From: Pseudomonas quebecensis
Lineage (GTDB): Bacteria; Pseudomonadota; Gammaproteobacteria; Pseudomonadales; Pseudomonadaceae
Direction: 5' to 3'
DNA: 64,000 nucleotides
Assembly: GCF_026410085.1 (NCBI RefSeq)
Contig: NZ_CP112866.1
Coordinates: 558,001 to 622,000 of the forward strand
This document shows positions 13,284 to 22,333 of the stretch, piece by piece; the stretch's first letter is position 1, and each line of letters starts with the position of its first letter. A program made the position numbers and the translations under genes. The notes below the pieces were generated by a model. That model did not search any database, was not told the origin of the DNA, and saw only the letters and a program-made list of their open reading frames with translations.

Positions 13284-13607
13284 TCAGCTGACTTCAGGGG
13301 GGCAGGCCGCCTGTTGAGTGGTCAGCGCCGCATGGTCAGCCAGTTCCTGTTGGATAAACGCTGCAATCATGGCGCGGTACACCTGCTCGGTGACTTGCGG
13401 ATTGGCTCCCGCCGCCTGCGCCAGATTGCGCACTTTAGCGATCACTTGTTCGACCCGTTGCGGTGCCTTGACGCCATCGGCATCTTTCTTGAAGTGGGCA
13501 GCCTGGGAGACGTAGCGGCCGCGTTCGGCCAGCAGGGTGACGATTTGCTGGTCGAGGCGGTCGATGTTGGTTCGCACTTCTTCAAGGGTGGTGCAGATGA
13601 CGGCCAT
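13284..13607 (-). CDS. Chorismate mutase, AroQ/PchB type
   Basis: The 107-residue all-helical protein begins MAVICTTLEEVRTNIDRLDQ and carries the AroQ pattern: an N-terminal arginine helix, DQQIVTLLAERGRYV, then FKKD, and a C-terminal helix VYRAMIAAFIQQE with the catalytic glutamine/glutamate. It would convert chorismate to prephenate, or act as an isochorismate-pyruvate lyase like PchB; no siderophore genes adjoin. ATG 13607 is used because the longer upstream frame is REP sequence. AGGAG lies 10 bases before it. Confidence 0.8.
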   Translation of the reverse strand: MAVICTTLEEVRTNIDRLDQQIVTLLAERGRYVSQAAHFKKDADGVKAPQRVEQVIAKVRNLAQAAGANPQVTEQVYRAMIAAFIQQELADHAALTTQQAACPPEVS

Positions 13608-13646
13608 GTCGAGTGAACTCCTGATTGTGCAGGCAATGCTAGCAAA

Positions 13647-13977
13647 TGTGGGAGGGGACTTGCCCCCTGATGGCATAGGTATCTACACAGCTTTGGCTTA
13701 ACACTAAACGCCCGGCAGATAGAGCTGTTGTGGCGAGCGGGCTTGTCCCGCGTTGGGCTGCGTAGCAGTCCCAAAACCAGCCTCTACAGAGTGTCTGATA
13801 CACCGCGTTCTTCTTTACCGGGGCTGCTACGCAGCCCAACGCGGGACAAGCCCGCTCGCCACAGGGAGTTTTTTCAGGATCGGAAAAGTTGTGTAGAGAC
13901 CCATGCCCCGATAGAGGTGTGTCAGCCACTCGATACTGGACTGAACCGCCGCCATCGGGGGCATACCCCCTACCACA
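13647..13977. repeat. Nested REP cluster: one inverted pair inside another
   Basis: The outer pair is a GTGGGAGGGGACTTGCCCCC-type REP at 13647-13674 and its inverse at 13951-13977. Inside it lies a different family, a perfect 40-base inverted repeat at 13729-13768 and 13824-13863 (ends TGTGGCGAGCGGGCTTGTCC), with a 55-base loop. This fills the 394-base gap between the chorismate mutase and DUF4105 genes. I see no gene in it. Confidence 0.85.
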
Positions 13978-14001
13978 TGTTCGTTTTCCGGCAGGCGTTG
14001 G

Positions 14002-15855
14002 TCAGTAGTGATACCACTTCACTTCCAGCATCACTTCATTGACCGGCGAAGATAAATGGCTGTATTCGCGCTGGGCGCTCAGGCGCAGGCCCAGGTTGCG
14101 CGACAGTTCCCATTGCTGGTTGAGGCTGAGGCTGCGCCGTACTTCGCCATTGGTGAAGAAGTCACCCTTGGCTTCCAGGCTCAGGTTGCCCAGCGGGTTT
14201 TTCCACAGCACGCCGGTGTTGAAGCCCGCCGCGGGGGAGATGGCTTCGCTGAAGTCGTTGTTATGCTCCACCCGCACGGTGCCAAGGGCAAAGCCGAGCA
14301 TGTCGTCGCGCAGTTGCCAGGTGCTGCCGGCGCCACCATTGACGTGGGCGACCAGGGTTTCGTCGTCGTGTTTGCCCGGTACGCGCTCCAGGCCACCGGT
14401 GACTTGCCACGACCAGGGTTGCAGTAACGCGTTGCGTGGAGTCAGGGAGCGGATGGTGGCCAGGTCCAGTTGCTGCAGTTGCCAGTGATTGCCTTCGTAC
14501 TGGCGCAGTTTCATTTGCAGGATTTCGATCTGCGCGCCGAGGGGGAAGCCTTCGGCGTTGTCGTTGAGGTCGTGGTAAGCCATGCGCAGGCCGTATTCGC
14601 CGAAGGCCTTGTCGCCACGGGTGCCGATGCCGGCTTGCCAGGTACGTGATTCATGGCCGTCTTCCGGCAGGCCGGGCGGCTGGATCTTGAGGTCGGGCGC
14701 GGGGTTCTGGTTGATCGCGCGCAGCAGTTCGAAGCTGCGCTGGGAGCGGGCGGTGTCGCGCTCCAGGCCGTTGGCGCGGTAGCGGCCCAGGCGGTAGGCA
14801 GCGTCGATAATCAGGGCCTGGCGCTCGCGGGGCAGGGCTTTGAAGGCCGCTTGCTGCAATTGTTTCTGGTCGTCGCTGATCTTGAGCACCCATTGCTGCT
14901 CGTCGCCGTCCAGGGGGTTGGCGCGTTCAAGCAATTCGCGCTCGCGGGACGGGCGATAGTCGATTTTTTCCACCAGACCGGCCTCTTTCACCGCTTTGAC
15001 GGTATCGGTGGGGATGGCGGTCAGCGGGAACTGTTCGGTCAAACGCAGGCCGGGGCGGGCGACTTGCAGCAGCTCCAACAGGCGATAGGAGCAGTTTTCG
15101 TCGAAGAAGAAGTAATCGAACTGGATCTGCTTGAGTTCCCACACATGCTCGACCATGCGCTCGGTCTCGACCTGGGTAAGGTTGAGGCGGTATTCCCACA
15201 AGTCACGGTTCTCCAGGCTACGGTACTCGGAGAGTTTTTCCTGGTAGGGCACCAGCGCGAACAGGCCGGGGTAGCCACCCATCAGGCCTTTCCAGGCGTA
15301 GAGGATGCTGTTGTCCGAGCCCTCGATATACGCGCCGAAGTTGATCGCGTAGCTGAGCAGCGCGGTGTTGTTGCTTTGCACGTCGGTCTGGTCGATACGC
15401 AGCAAGGTGTGGCCGAACATCGACGACGGGCTGTTGAGGTAGGCCGCCGGGAAGATCATCACCGCGCTGTGGGGGGCGACGTCCTTGAACCATTGCTTGA
15501 ATTCGGCGCAGTCCACGGCGGGCAGGTCGGTCAGGTGCAACTGATCCTTGAGCCAGCGGGTACGTGCGGGGTAAACGCATTGGGCGTGTTTTTCACCCAG
15601 GCTGGCGGGCGCATAGAGTGCGTCGACGGTGGCCTTGAGTTCCGCGTCCGGATGGTGAGCGCCATCGGCCGCGAGGAAGAATTTCTTATCGCTGACATAA
15701 CTGCGCCAGCCTTTGAGCTTGCCGGCTTCGTAATGGCCCAGGGAAAGCCAGAACGGATCGTTGGCCAATTGCTGCAAACGCTGATCATCAAGGTGCGGGG
15801 CCGCATACAGCGGGGCGCAGGCGAAGAGTGCCAGGCAGGCAATTCGTTTGAGCAT
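14002..15855 (-). CDS. Exported DUF4105 (Lnb N-terminal-like) protein
   Basis: The 617-residue protein begins with a signal peptide (MLKRIACLALFACAPLYAA). The DUF4105 region, related to the periplasmic N-terminal domain of Lnb, is marked by YLNSPSSMFGHTLLRID near residues 140-156 and by FFFDENCSYRLLELLQVA. Both carry conserved histidine and cysteine residues of the kind seen in papain-like NlpC-type folds. The C-terminal part has alternating aromatic strands ending in WYHY, suggesting a beta-barrel or beta-rich domain at the outer membrane. Function is unknown; a role in lipid or envelope metabolism would be inference. Confidence 0.8.
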   Translation of the reverse strand: MLKRIACLALFACAPLYAAPHLDDQRLQQLANDPFWLSLGHYEAGKLKGWRSYVSDKKFFLAADGAHHPDAELKATVDALYAPASLGEKHAQCVYPARTRWLKDQLHLTDLPAVDCAEFKQWFKDVAPHSAVMIFPAAYLNSPSSMFGHTLLRIDQTDVQSNNTALLSYAINFGAYIEGSDNSILYAWKGLMGGYPGLFALVPYQEKLSEYRSLENRDLWEYRLNLTQVETERMVEHVWELKQIQFDYFFFDENCSYRLLELLQVARPGLRLTEQFPLTAIPTDTVKAVKEAGLVEKIDYRPSRERELLERANPLDGDEQQWVLKISDDQKQLQQAAFKALPRERQALIIDAAYRLGRYRANGLERDTARSQRSFELLRAINQNPAPDLKIQPPGLPEDGHESRTWQAGIGTRGDKAFGEYGLRMAYHDLNDNAEGFPLGAQIEILQMKLRQYEGNHWQLQQLDLATIRSLTPRNALLQPWSWQVTGGLERVPGKHDDETLVAHVNGGAGSTWQLRDDMLGFALGTVRVEHNNDFSEAISPAAGFNTGVLWKNPLGNLSLEAKGDFFTNGEVRRSLSLNQQWELSRNLGLRLSAQREYSHLSSPVNEVMLEVKWYHY

Positions 15856-15904
15856 AGAGGCAACTTAAGTCGGAAATAGAAAGACCCAAAGGGGAGGCGG
15901 GCCC

Positions 15905-15936
15905 AAAAATAAAACCCGCGCCTGGAGAGGCGCGGG
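15905..15936 (-). terminator. Terminator after the DUF3015 gene
   Basis: CCCGCGCC and GGCGCGGG (15915-15936) form a stem with a 6-base loop. On the minus strand it is followed by a T-rich tail (the A-rich stretch 15905-15914), directly after the DUF3015 stop. Confidence 0.88.
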
Positions 15937-15946
15937 CCGGTCGAGC

Positions 15947-16435
15947 TTAAGCCTGGGTCGCGTATTTCGCCAGACGGGCATCGCTTTTCAGTACAGCGAG
16001 GGTGTTGTTGTGCACGTCGTCAGCGGTCACGTCAGCCTTGCTGAAGATCTGCTGGAAGTGCTCGTGGGTCACGGCAGCGAAGTGCTCGCGATCTTCAGGG
16101 GCAACGCCCAGTACCACGGCGTAGGTGGTCAGTGCTTCGCCATTACCCTTGGCCATGTCTTCGGACAGCTCGTTCATCATGCCATTCATGGCAATCCAGG
16201 ACTTGCCGCCGTAGGTCAGCGCGCTATTGGTGCTGCAACCGTTGGTACCCGAGGTCATGCCGAAGGTGGCGTTACCGGAGGTGCCGTTGGTGGTGGAAGC
16301 CAGGAAGTGAGCCGGAGTACCGCGCTGGCCTTCGAACAACATGTTGCCCCAACCGCAGTTCGGGCCACCTGGCGCTTCTGCCATTGCATTGAGGGAGACG
16401 ACGGTGAAGAGAGTACCGAGAAGGATCCGTTTCAT
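15947..16435 (-). CDS. Exported DUF3015 family protein
   Basis: The 162-residue product has a signal peptide (MKRILLGTLFTVVSLNAMAE). The mature part begins APGGPNCGWGNMLFEGQ and includes the paired cysteine region NGCSTNSALTYGG, typical of DUF3015 proteins of gamma-proteobacteria. It is probably periplasmic with one disulfide. The ATG at 16435 is chosen since the longer frame would place 35 non-signal residues before the signal peptide. No function is established for the family. A terminator follows the stop. Confidence 0.82.
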   Translation of the reverse strand: MKRILLGTLFTVVSLNAMAEAPGGPNCGWGNMLFEGQRGTPAHFLASTTNGTSGNATFGMTSGTNGCSTNSALTYGGKSWIAMNGMMNELSEDMAKGNGEALTTYAVVLGVAPEDREHFAAVTHEHFQQIFSKADVTADDVHNNTLAVLKSDARLAKYATQA

Positions 16436-16701
16436 AGCTTTGTTCTCTTTGTGTGCAACCAATGGACAAGGGTTCAGGCACTTCATAGCGCCCCAGGGAT
16501 CGGTTATTAGTCCAACCCGCGCAGTTTGGAGTTTAGGCACGTTCGAAGGGTTCCGTGTGTTTTTATAAAACCGTTGGCGATTTGATGAAATATTTGCCGG
16601 TCGCGTCCCGCGTCTAAGCTTTCCCAGAGACCTGCCTTGCCAGAGCGCGCAAGGGGGAGCCAGAATGCCGTTATCTGCCCCGCCTGATGTAAGGAAGCCC
16701 G

Positions 16702-19143
16702 ATGCCTGATCCTGTTGCTGCCAGCCTGCGTCTAGCGCCTGATGCGCTGACTCGTCCTTTCTCCGCTGAACAGTTCAGCTTCTCGACCACCAATGATTTG
16801 GAGCCCTTTCGCGGTGTGCTTGGCCAGGAACGCGCGGTTGAAGCCTTGCAGTTCGGTGTGGCCATGCCACGCCCCGGTTACAACGTATTTGTCATGGGCG
16901 AGCCGGGTACCGGTCGCTTTTCGTTCGTCAAACGCTACCTGAAGGCCGAGGGCAAGCGCCTGCAGACCCCGTCGGACTGGGTCTACGTCAATAATTTCGA
17001 TGAGCCGCGCGAGCCGCGCGCCCTTGAGTTGCCCGCCGGTGGCGCCGCAGCGTTCATCACCGATATCAATGCACTGATCGACAACCTGGTGGCCACATTC
17101 CCCGCGGTGTTCGAACACCCCACCTACCAGCAGCGCAAGAGCGCCATCGACCGCGCCTTCAATCAGCGCTACGACAAGGCGCTGGATGTCATCGAACGCC
17201 TGGCGCTGGAAAAGGACGTGGCGCTGTACCGCGACAGCTCCAACATCGCCTTCACTCCCATGCTCGATGGCAAGGCGCTGGACGAGGCCGAGTTCTCGCA
17301 GCTGCCCGAGGCCGAGCGCGAGCGCTTTCATACCGATATTTCCGAGCTGGAAGAGCGCCTCAACGAAGAGCTGGCCAGCCTGCCGCAGTGGAAGCGTGAG
17401 TCGAATAACCAGCTGCGCCAATTCAACGAAGAAACCATCACCCTGGCCCTGCAGCCCTTGCTGGCGCCGTTGTCGGAAAAATACGCGGAAAACGCGGCCG
17501 TCTGCGGTTACCTGCAAGCCATGCAGGTGTACCTGCTCAAGACCGTGGTCGAGCAACTGGTGGATGATGCCAAGACCGACGCCCAGGCCCGCAAGCTGCT
17601 GGAAGAGCAATATTGCCCGAGCCTGGTGGTGGGCCATCCGGTCAACGGCGGCGCGCCGGTGGTGTTCGAACCGCACCCAACCTACGACAACCTGTTCGGC
17701 CGTATCGAATACAGCACCGACCAGGGCGCGCTCTACACCACCTATCGGCAACTGCGCGCCGGGGCGTTGCACCGTGCCAATGGCGGATTCCTGATCCTTG
17801 AAGCGGAAAAAATGCTCAGCGAGCCGTTCGTGTGGGACGCGCTCAAGCGTTCCCTGCAGTCGCGCAAGCTGAAAATGGAATCGCCCCTGGGCGAACTGGG
17901 TCGCCTGGCAACTGTGACCCTCAACCCGCAGATGATCCCGCTGCAGGTCAAGGTCATCATCATCGGTTCGCGTCAGTTGTACTACGCCTTGCAGGACGCC
18001 GATCCGGACTTCCAGGAAATGTTCCGGGTGCTGGTGGACTTCGACGAAGACATCCCGATGGTGGACGAAAGCCTGGAGCAGTTCGCGCAGTTGCTCAAAA
18101 CCCGCACCTCGGAAGAAGGCATGGCGCCGCTGACGTCGGACGCCGTGGCGCGCCTGGCTACTTACAGCGCGCGGCTGGCGGAGCATCAGGGGCGCTTGTC
18201 GGCGCGCATTGGTGATCTCTTCCAACTGGTCAGCGAGGCGGATTTCATTCGCCATCTGGCGGGCGACGAGATGACTGACGCCGGCCATATCGAACGCGCG
18301 CTCAAGGCCAAGGCCACGCGCACCGGGCGGGTATCGGCGCGGATTCTCGACGATATGCTCGCCGGGGTAATCCTGATCGACACGGCCGGTGCGGCGGTTG
18401 GCAAGTGCAACGGGCTGACGGTGCTGGAAGTGGGCGACTCGGCGTTCGGCGTGCCGGCGCGGATTTCCGCCACGGTGTACCCGGGCGGCAGCGGGATTGT
18501 CGACATCGAGCGCGAGGTCAACCTCGGCCAGCCGATCCACTCCAAGGGCGTGATGATCCTCACGGGTTACCTGGGCAGCCGCTATGCCCAGGAATTTCCG
18601 CTGGCGATTTCGGCCAGCATCGCTTTGGAACAGTCCTACGGCTACGTGGACGGTGACAGTGCGTCCCTGGGTGAGGCGTGTACGTTGATTTCGGCCCTGT
18701 CGAAAACCCCACTCAAGCAGTGTTTTGCCATCACCGGTTCCATCAACCAGTTTGGTGAAGTGCAGGCGGTCGGCGGGGTCAACGAGAAGATCGAAGGGTT
18801 TTTCCGTCTCTGCGAGGCTCGCGGGCTGACCGGCGAGCAGGGGGCAATCATCCCCCAGGCCAACGTCGCCACGCTGATGCTTGATGAGAAAGTGCTGCAG
18901 GCCGTACGCGCCGGGCAGTTCCACATCTATGCAGTGCGCCAGGCCGACGAAGCCTTGAGCCTGCTGGTGGGCGAGGATGCCGGTGAGCCGGATGCCGAAG
19001 GGCAATTCCCGGAAGGCACCGTCAACGCCCGTGTGGTCGAGCGGTTGCGCGCGATCGCCGAGATGATCAGCGAGGACGATCTCAAAGAAGCCGAGAAGGA
19101 ATTGGCACAGCAGGCACTGGCCGAAGCCAAGCCCGCTTCATAA
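16702..19143 (+). CDS. Lon-related ATP-dependent protease (LonP-like AAA protein)
   Basis: The 813-residue protein has an N-terminal AAA-type region and a C-terminal Lon protease domain. The protease dyad is visible: Ser653 in DGDSASLGEA and Lys696 in GGVNEKIEGF, 43 residues apart as in E. coli Lon. The P-loop position reads GEPGTGRFS (about 66-74), lacking the usual lysine and the following Ser/Thr, so nucleotide binding there is doubtful. It resembles YcbZ/LonH-type proteins and the long Pseudomonas version. AAGGA precedes the ATG at good spacing. Confidence 0.88.
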   Translation: MPDPVAASLRLAPDALTRPFSAEQFSFSTTNDLEPFRGVLGQERAVEALQFGVAMPRPGYNVFVMGEPGTGRFSFVKRYLKAEGKRLQTPSDWVYVNNFDEPREPRALELPAGGAAAFITDINALIDNLVATFPAVFEHPTYQQRKSAIDRAFNQRYDKALDVIERLALEKDVALYRDSSNIAFTPMLDGKALDEAEFSQLPEAERERFHTDISELEERLNEELASLPQWKRESNNQLRQFNEETITLALQPLLAPLSEKYAENAAVCGYLQAMQVYLLKTVVEQLVDDAKTDAQARKLLEEQYCPSLVVGHPVNGGAPVVFEPHPTYDNLFGRIEYSTDQGALYTTYRQLRAGALHRANGGFLILEAEKMLSEPFVWDALKRSLQSRKLKMESPLGELGRLATVTLNPQMIPLQVKVIIIGSRQLYYALQDADPDFQEMFRVLVDFDEDIPMVDESLEQFAQLLKTRTSEEGMAPLTSDAVARLATYSARLAEHQGRLSARIGDLFQLVSEADFIRHLAGDEMTDAGHIERALKAKATRTGRVSARILDDMLAGVILIDTAGAAVGKCNGLTVLEVGDSAFGVPARISATVYPGGSGIVDIEREVNLGQPIHSKGVMILTGYLGSRYAQEFPLAISASIALEQSYGYVDGDSASLGEACTLISALSKTPLKQCFAITGSINQFGEVQAVGGVNEKIEGFFRLCEARGLTGEQGAIIPQANVATLMLDEKVLQAVRAGQFHIYAVRQADEALSLLVGEDAGEPDAEGQFPEGTVNARVVERLRAIAEMISEDDLKEAEKELAQQALAEAKPAS

Positions 19144-19156
19144 CCGGCCCATAGGC

Positions 19157-19315
19157 GGTGAGCGAACTGGCCTCGCGCGGGGCAAGCCCGCTCACCACAT
19201 GGGTTGGTGTGTTGTCACAGAGCCGGAGTGATCGGCTCTTCTTCTAAAAGTAAATGACGCTGAAATGCTGACGCCACTCCTCGTCCTTGTGGTGAGCGAG
19301 CTGGCCTCGCGCGGG
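19157..19315. repeat. REP-like elements of a second family
   Basis: A hairpin GGTGAGCG...CGCTCACC (19157-19196) containing GGCCTCGCGCGGGGCAAG is followed at 19289-19315 by a second partial copy (GTGGTGAGCGAGCTGGCC). These occupy most of the 374-base gap after the Lon-like gene. The rest of the gap up to 19517 shows no gene. Confidence 0.65.
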
Positions 19316-19517
19316 CCTGTTCGGCCAACGCAAGGTTGGCAGAAATGACAATAATTTGACTGACGCCAGGAGGCGCTTGCACCGTTGGTCTCTACGGCCT
19401 TGGTTTGTCGTGGTTTTCTTCTATTCTGAGGATTAGGGATATCTGCAGGAGTCGCTGGATAGAGACAGCCTCGCCCACGCGCCGGGATTGAACACCGATC
19501 TACCGAGGGTCGCCGCC

Positions 19518-19835
19518 ATGCCGCGCAACCTCTGTCTTACCCGCCAGTACTTCGGCCTGGCTACCCGTATCGAATGCGTCATTCGCCCTCTCGCGGGGGA
19601 TGACGGCCTGTGGACGGTCTTATTCGCCGCCGGAATGAGCGGTGAGCAACCTTCAGCCGTCAAATCCCAGGGACCTTTTCGCGGTCCCGTGGAAGCCGCC
19701 AAACTGCTCGACTCGATCGTCGAAAATCTGACAGGGCAAGGCTACAAGCATGCCGAGGACCCGCCGATCTGGTGCCTGCACCTGCAGGCTCATCTGCGAT
19801 CGCTTAACCGCAGCCACGAACAGCTCGCGCTGTAG
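19518..19835 (+). CDS. Conserved hypothetical protein
   Basis: The 105-residue soluble product begins MPRNLCLTRQYFGLATRIEC and contains GPFRGPVEAAKLLDSIVENL and a tail ending HEQLAL. I recall a counterpart in the same place beside the Lon-like gene in other Pseudomonas, but no domain family is recognised. ATG 19518 is preferred to the upstream in-frame ATG 19488 because the conserved-looking part begins here. Its stop lies 6 bases from the convergent lipoprotein gene. Confidence 0.65.
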   Translation: MPRNLCLTRQYFGLATRIECVIRPLAGDDGLWTVLFAAGMSGEQPSAVKSQGPFRGPVEAAKLLDSIVENLTGQGYKHAEDPPIWCLHLQAHLRSLNRSHEQLAL

Positions 19836-19841
19836 CCAGGC

Positions 19842-21665
19842 TTATTTGTTTTCGGGCTTGTCCAGTTTGACCTCGAACCCGTATTGCACGGTAATCAGGT
19901 CGGTGCGCTGATAGCTTTCCAGAACGGTCGGCCGGCCGTAAAAATAATGCACATCAAACAGCGCCGTGCCGTATTCCGCGGCGCGGTGGCTGACGCCCAG
20001 GATTTCCTTGAGGTAATTGCCGCTGGCGTCCTTGGCGTAGAAGCGCCAACTGTCGGCCGGAAAGGCTTTCTGATCGACGATCAGCGCGTTGTCCTTGAGC
20101 GACAGGCCCTTGGGCAGGGTCGTTGCGTCAATCTGGTTCTTTTCGATGGTCGCCAGGAACAGCGGAATCGAGCCCACCACAAAGGCCGGGGTTTCCGGAA
20201 ACAGTGTGAGATCGTAGGTGAGGGTGCCGCGCGCCGGGTTCAGCTCATACGCCTCGGTCGGCAACTCGATGGGCTCGCCGCGCTCGCCCTTGTTATCGGC
20301 GGTAAAGAAGGTCACCGGCGACTCCCCGCTGTTGCGCTCGGCGCCCACCAGATCATCGTTGAAGGTGAAGGGATGGTCGAACACGATGGTCGCGGCGCTG
20401 GCGTCTTCGACGGACTGGCTGATCGTGACGCTGTTTTTGAGTTGCTCTTCGGTCAGTGTGGCGTCTTTGAGCCAGGCCGCGGCGCCGTCCTCATACACCG
20501 TGACCGGCATGGGCAGGGCCTGCACGGTTTTTTCCAGGCTGTTTCTGTCGAAGCGCTGCACGGGCAGGTCCAGGTCCTTGCGTGTGATCGACGCCTGGGA
20601 AAAGTCCAGCACGTTGACCTGCAGGGTGTCGACCAGGCCATTGAAATAAACCTTGGCGTAATGGGTGCTCTGCTGGTGCTCGAAGGCTTTTCGCTCGTCG
20701 TTGAGCTGTTGCTCGAATGCATCGGACCAGGCGTTCTGCTTCTGCATCTCGGCCAGTTGTTTCTGATAGAACGCCACCTGGGCTGCACTCTCATTGATGG
20801 CGCCCGCACGGGTGAGAAACTGCCCGGTGCTGTCGCGCGCCTGCACAAGCAGCGGGTTGGGGGATTCATCGCCCACTTGGGGGGCGAGGGGCGCACGGTT
20901 GGTCAGTTCGATTTCGGCGTAGTTCTTCTCCAGGCGCAGCAGGTTAACGCTGATCGCGCCCTCGGTGCGCGGGTGGCCCACGTCCTTTTTCGCCAGGTCG
21001 AACGTCAGCACATTGCCCGGCGTGATGACTTCCACTGTGCCCTTGAGGCTGACCGGCTGCGGCTGGCTTTTGTTTTCGGTCTCGATGCCGTCGATGAACG
21101 GGTAGGTCACCGTCAGATCATCGGGGTTGGTCAGGTTGGAACTGCTGGGACTCAGCTGGATGCCCGGGTCGGTTTCCGACCACTCCGGTTGGAACGGGAT
21201 GACCTTATGGTTGCTGAGCGTCACGGACTGCCATTCCAGGCTGTGGGGAAACGGGAATTGATCGGGCTGGTTGAAGTTGAACGGAAAGACCGGCTGCAGA
21301 TCCGTCAGGTAATCGGAGTGAGAGGTCTTGCGCAACACGAACAGGCCATTGATGTAAGTGTCCACCAGTGCCTGGGGCGTGGGGTAATGCTTGAGCAGAG
21401 CCAGGGTGTCTTCGCCGTACTCGGGCTCGATGGGCTTGCTGGCGAGCTTGATCTGCGCGCGCTCGAGCAACAGCAGGGAACCGCCGAGGTCGGCGATGGC
21501 GTCGCGCAGCTTGGGGTCCTGGATGCGGTCGAGGGATTGTTCGAACTGCGCGGTCTTCTCTTCGAGCGTGGCTTGTTTTTTTTCATCATCAGGCGAGCAA
21601 CCGCCCGCCAGCAGCAGCGCCGCACATAAGCCGATACCGGCCAAAGGGGTTCGCACATCCATCAT
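19842..21665 (-). CDS. Large lipoprotein, unknown function
   Basis: The 607-residue product starts MMDVRTPLAGIGLCAALLLAGGCSPDDEKK, giving a signal peptide with lipobox AGGC. The region after the lipid anchor (about 25-70) is a charged coiled coil (ATLEEKTAQFEQSLDRIQ). The remainder is soluble, with a Gln-rich helix near 300-330. No catalytic motif is evident. ATG 21665 is chosen because AGGAAGA lies 7 bases before it and the signal peptide starts there. It likely sits in the periplasm, possibly as a scaffold, but that is a guess. Confidence 0.7.
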   Translation of the reverse strand: MMDVRTPLAGIGLCAALLLAGGCSPDDEKKQATLEEKTAQFEQSLDRIQDPKLRDAIADLGGSLLLLERAQIKLASKPIEPEYGEDTLALLKHYPTPQALVDTYINGLFVLRKTSHSDYLTDLQPVFPFNFNQPDQFPFPHSLEWQSVTLSNHKVIPFQPEWSETDPGIQLSPSSSNLTNPDDLTVTYPFIDGIETENKSQPQPVSLKGTVEVITPGNVLTFDLAKKDVGHPRTEGAISVNLLRLEKNYAEIELTNRAPLAPQVGDESPNPLLVQARDSTGQFLTRAGAINESAAQVAFYQKQLAEMQKQNAWSDAFEQQLNDERKAFEHQQSTHYAKVYFNGLVDTLQVNVLDFSQASITRKDLDLPVQRFDRNSLEKTVQALPMPVTVYEDGAAAWLKDATLTEEQLKNSVTISQSVEDASAATIVFDHPFTFNDDLVGAERNSGESPVTFFTADNKGERGEPIELPTEAYELNPARGTLTYDLTLFPETPAFVVGSIPLFLATIEKNQIDATTLPKGLSLKDNALIVDQKAFPADSWRFYAKDASGNYLKEILGVSHRAAEYGTALFDVHYFYGRPTVLESYQRTDLITVQYGFEVKLDKPENK

Positions 21666-21786
21666 CTGAGAGTCTTCCTGTCCGACGTCATCGAGCCGAG
21701 TTGATGGGCTCGACACTAGCAGAAAAATTCTCTTACAGAAGCCGCTCAGGTCAGTTTTCTCGCGGTTACAGCGCTTTGGTGGCGGC

Positions 21787-21795
21787 TGGTATACT
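21787..21795 (+). promoter_or_regulatory. Probable extended -10 promoter element
   Basis: TGG followed by TATACT forms an extended -10 element 35 bases before the ATG of the UPF0114 gene. A clear -35 box is not seen. Confidence 0.45.
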
Positions 21796-21829
21796 CGCCG
21801 CCATTTCTAACCACGCTGTGTGAGATCCA

Positions 21830-22318
21830 ATGGAACGCTTTATCGAAAATGCGATGTACGCCTCGCGCTGGTTGCTGGCGCCGATCTACCTGGGATTGTC
21901 CCTGGGGTTATTGATCCTGGCGTTGAAATTCTTCCAGGAAATCATCCACGTCATCCCCAACATCTTCAGCATGTTGGAAGCCGAAGTGATCCTGTTGCTG
22001 CTGTCATTGATCGACATGGCCCTGGTCGGCGGCCTGCTGGTGATGGTGATGATCTCCGGCTACGAGAACTTCGTCTCGCAGCTGGATATCGATGACAACA
22101 AGGAAAAGCTCAACTGGCTGGGCACCATGGACTCTTCGTCGCTGAAGATGAAAGTGGCGGCGTCCATCGTGGCGATTTCCTCCATCCACTTGCTGCGCAT
22201 CTTCATGGACGCCAAGAACGTCGATCCCCAGCACCTGATGTGGTACGTGATCATCCACATGACCTTCGTGGTCTCGGCTTTTGCCATGGGTTATCTGGAC
22301 AAACTCACCAAGCATTGA
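21830..22318 (+). CDS. UPF0114 family inner-membrane protein (YqhA type)
   Basis: The 162-residue protein has about four hydrophobic segments: [20 protein letters not shown] onward, the segment around [20 protein letters not shown], one around 110-125, and a C-terminal one. It carries the family block [22 protein letters not shown]0114 (TIGR00645) proteins are small bacterial membrane proteins without a firmly known role. The P. aeruginosa member is PA4574. It stands alone between two minus-strand genes. Confidence 0.9.
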   Translation: MERFIENAMYASRWLLAPIYLGLSLGLLILALKFFQEIIHVIPNIFSMLEAEVILLLLSLIDMALVGGLLVMVMISGYENFVSQLDIDDNKEKLNWLGTMDSSSLKMKVAASIVAISSIHLLRIFMDAKNVDPQHLMWYVIIHMTFVVSAFAMGYLDKLTKH

Positions 22319-22333
22319 TACCGCGCGCCGGCC

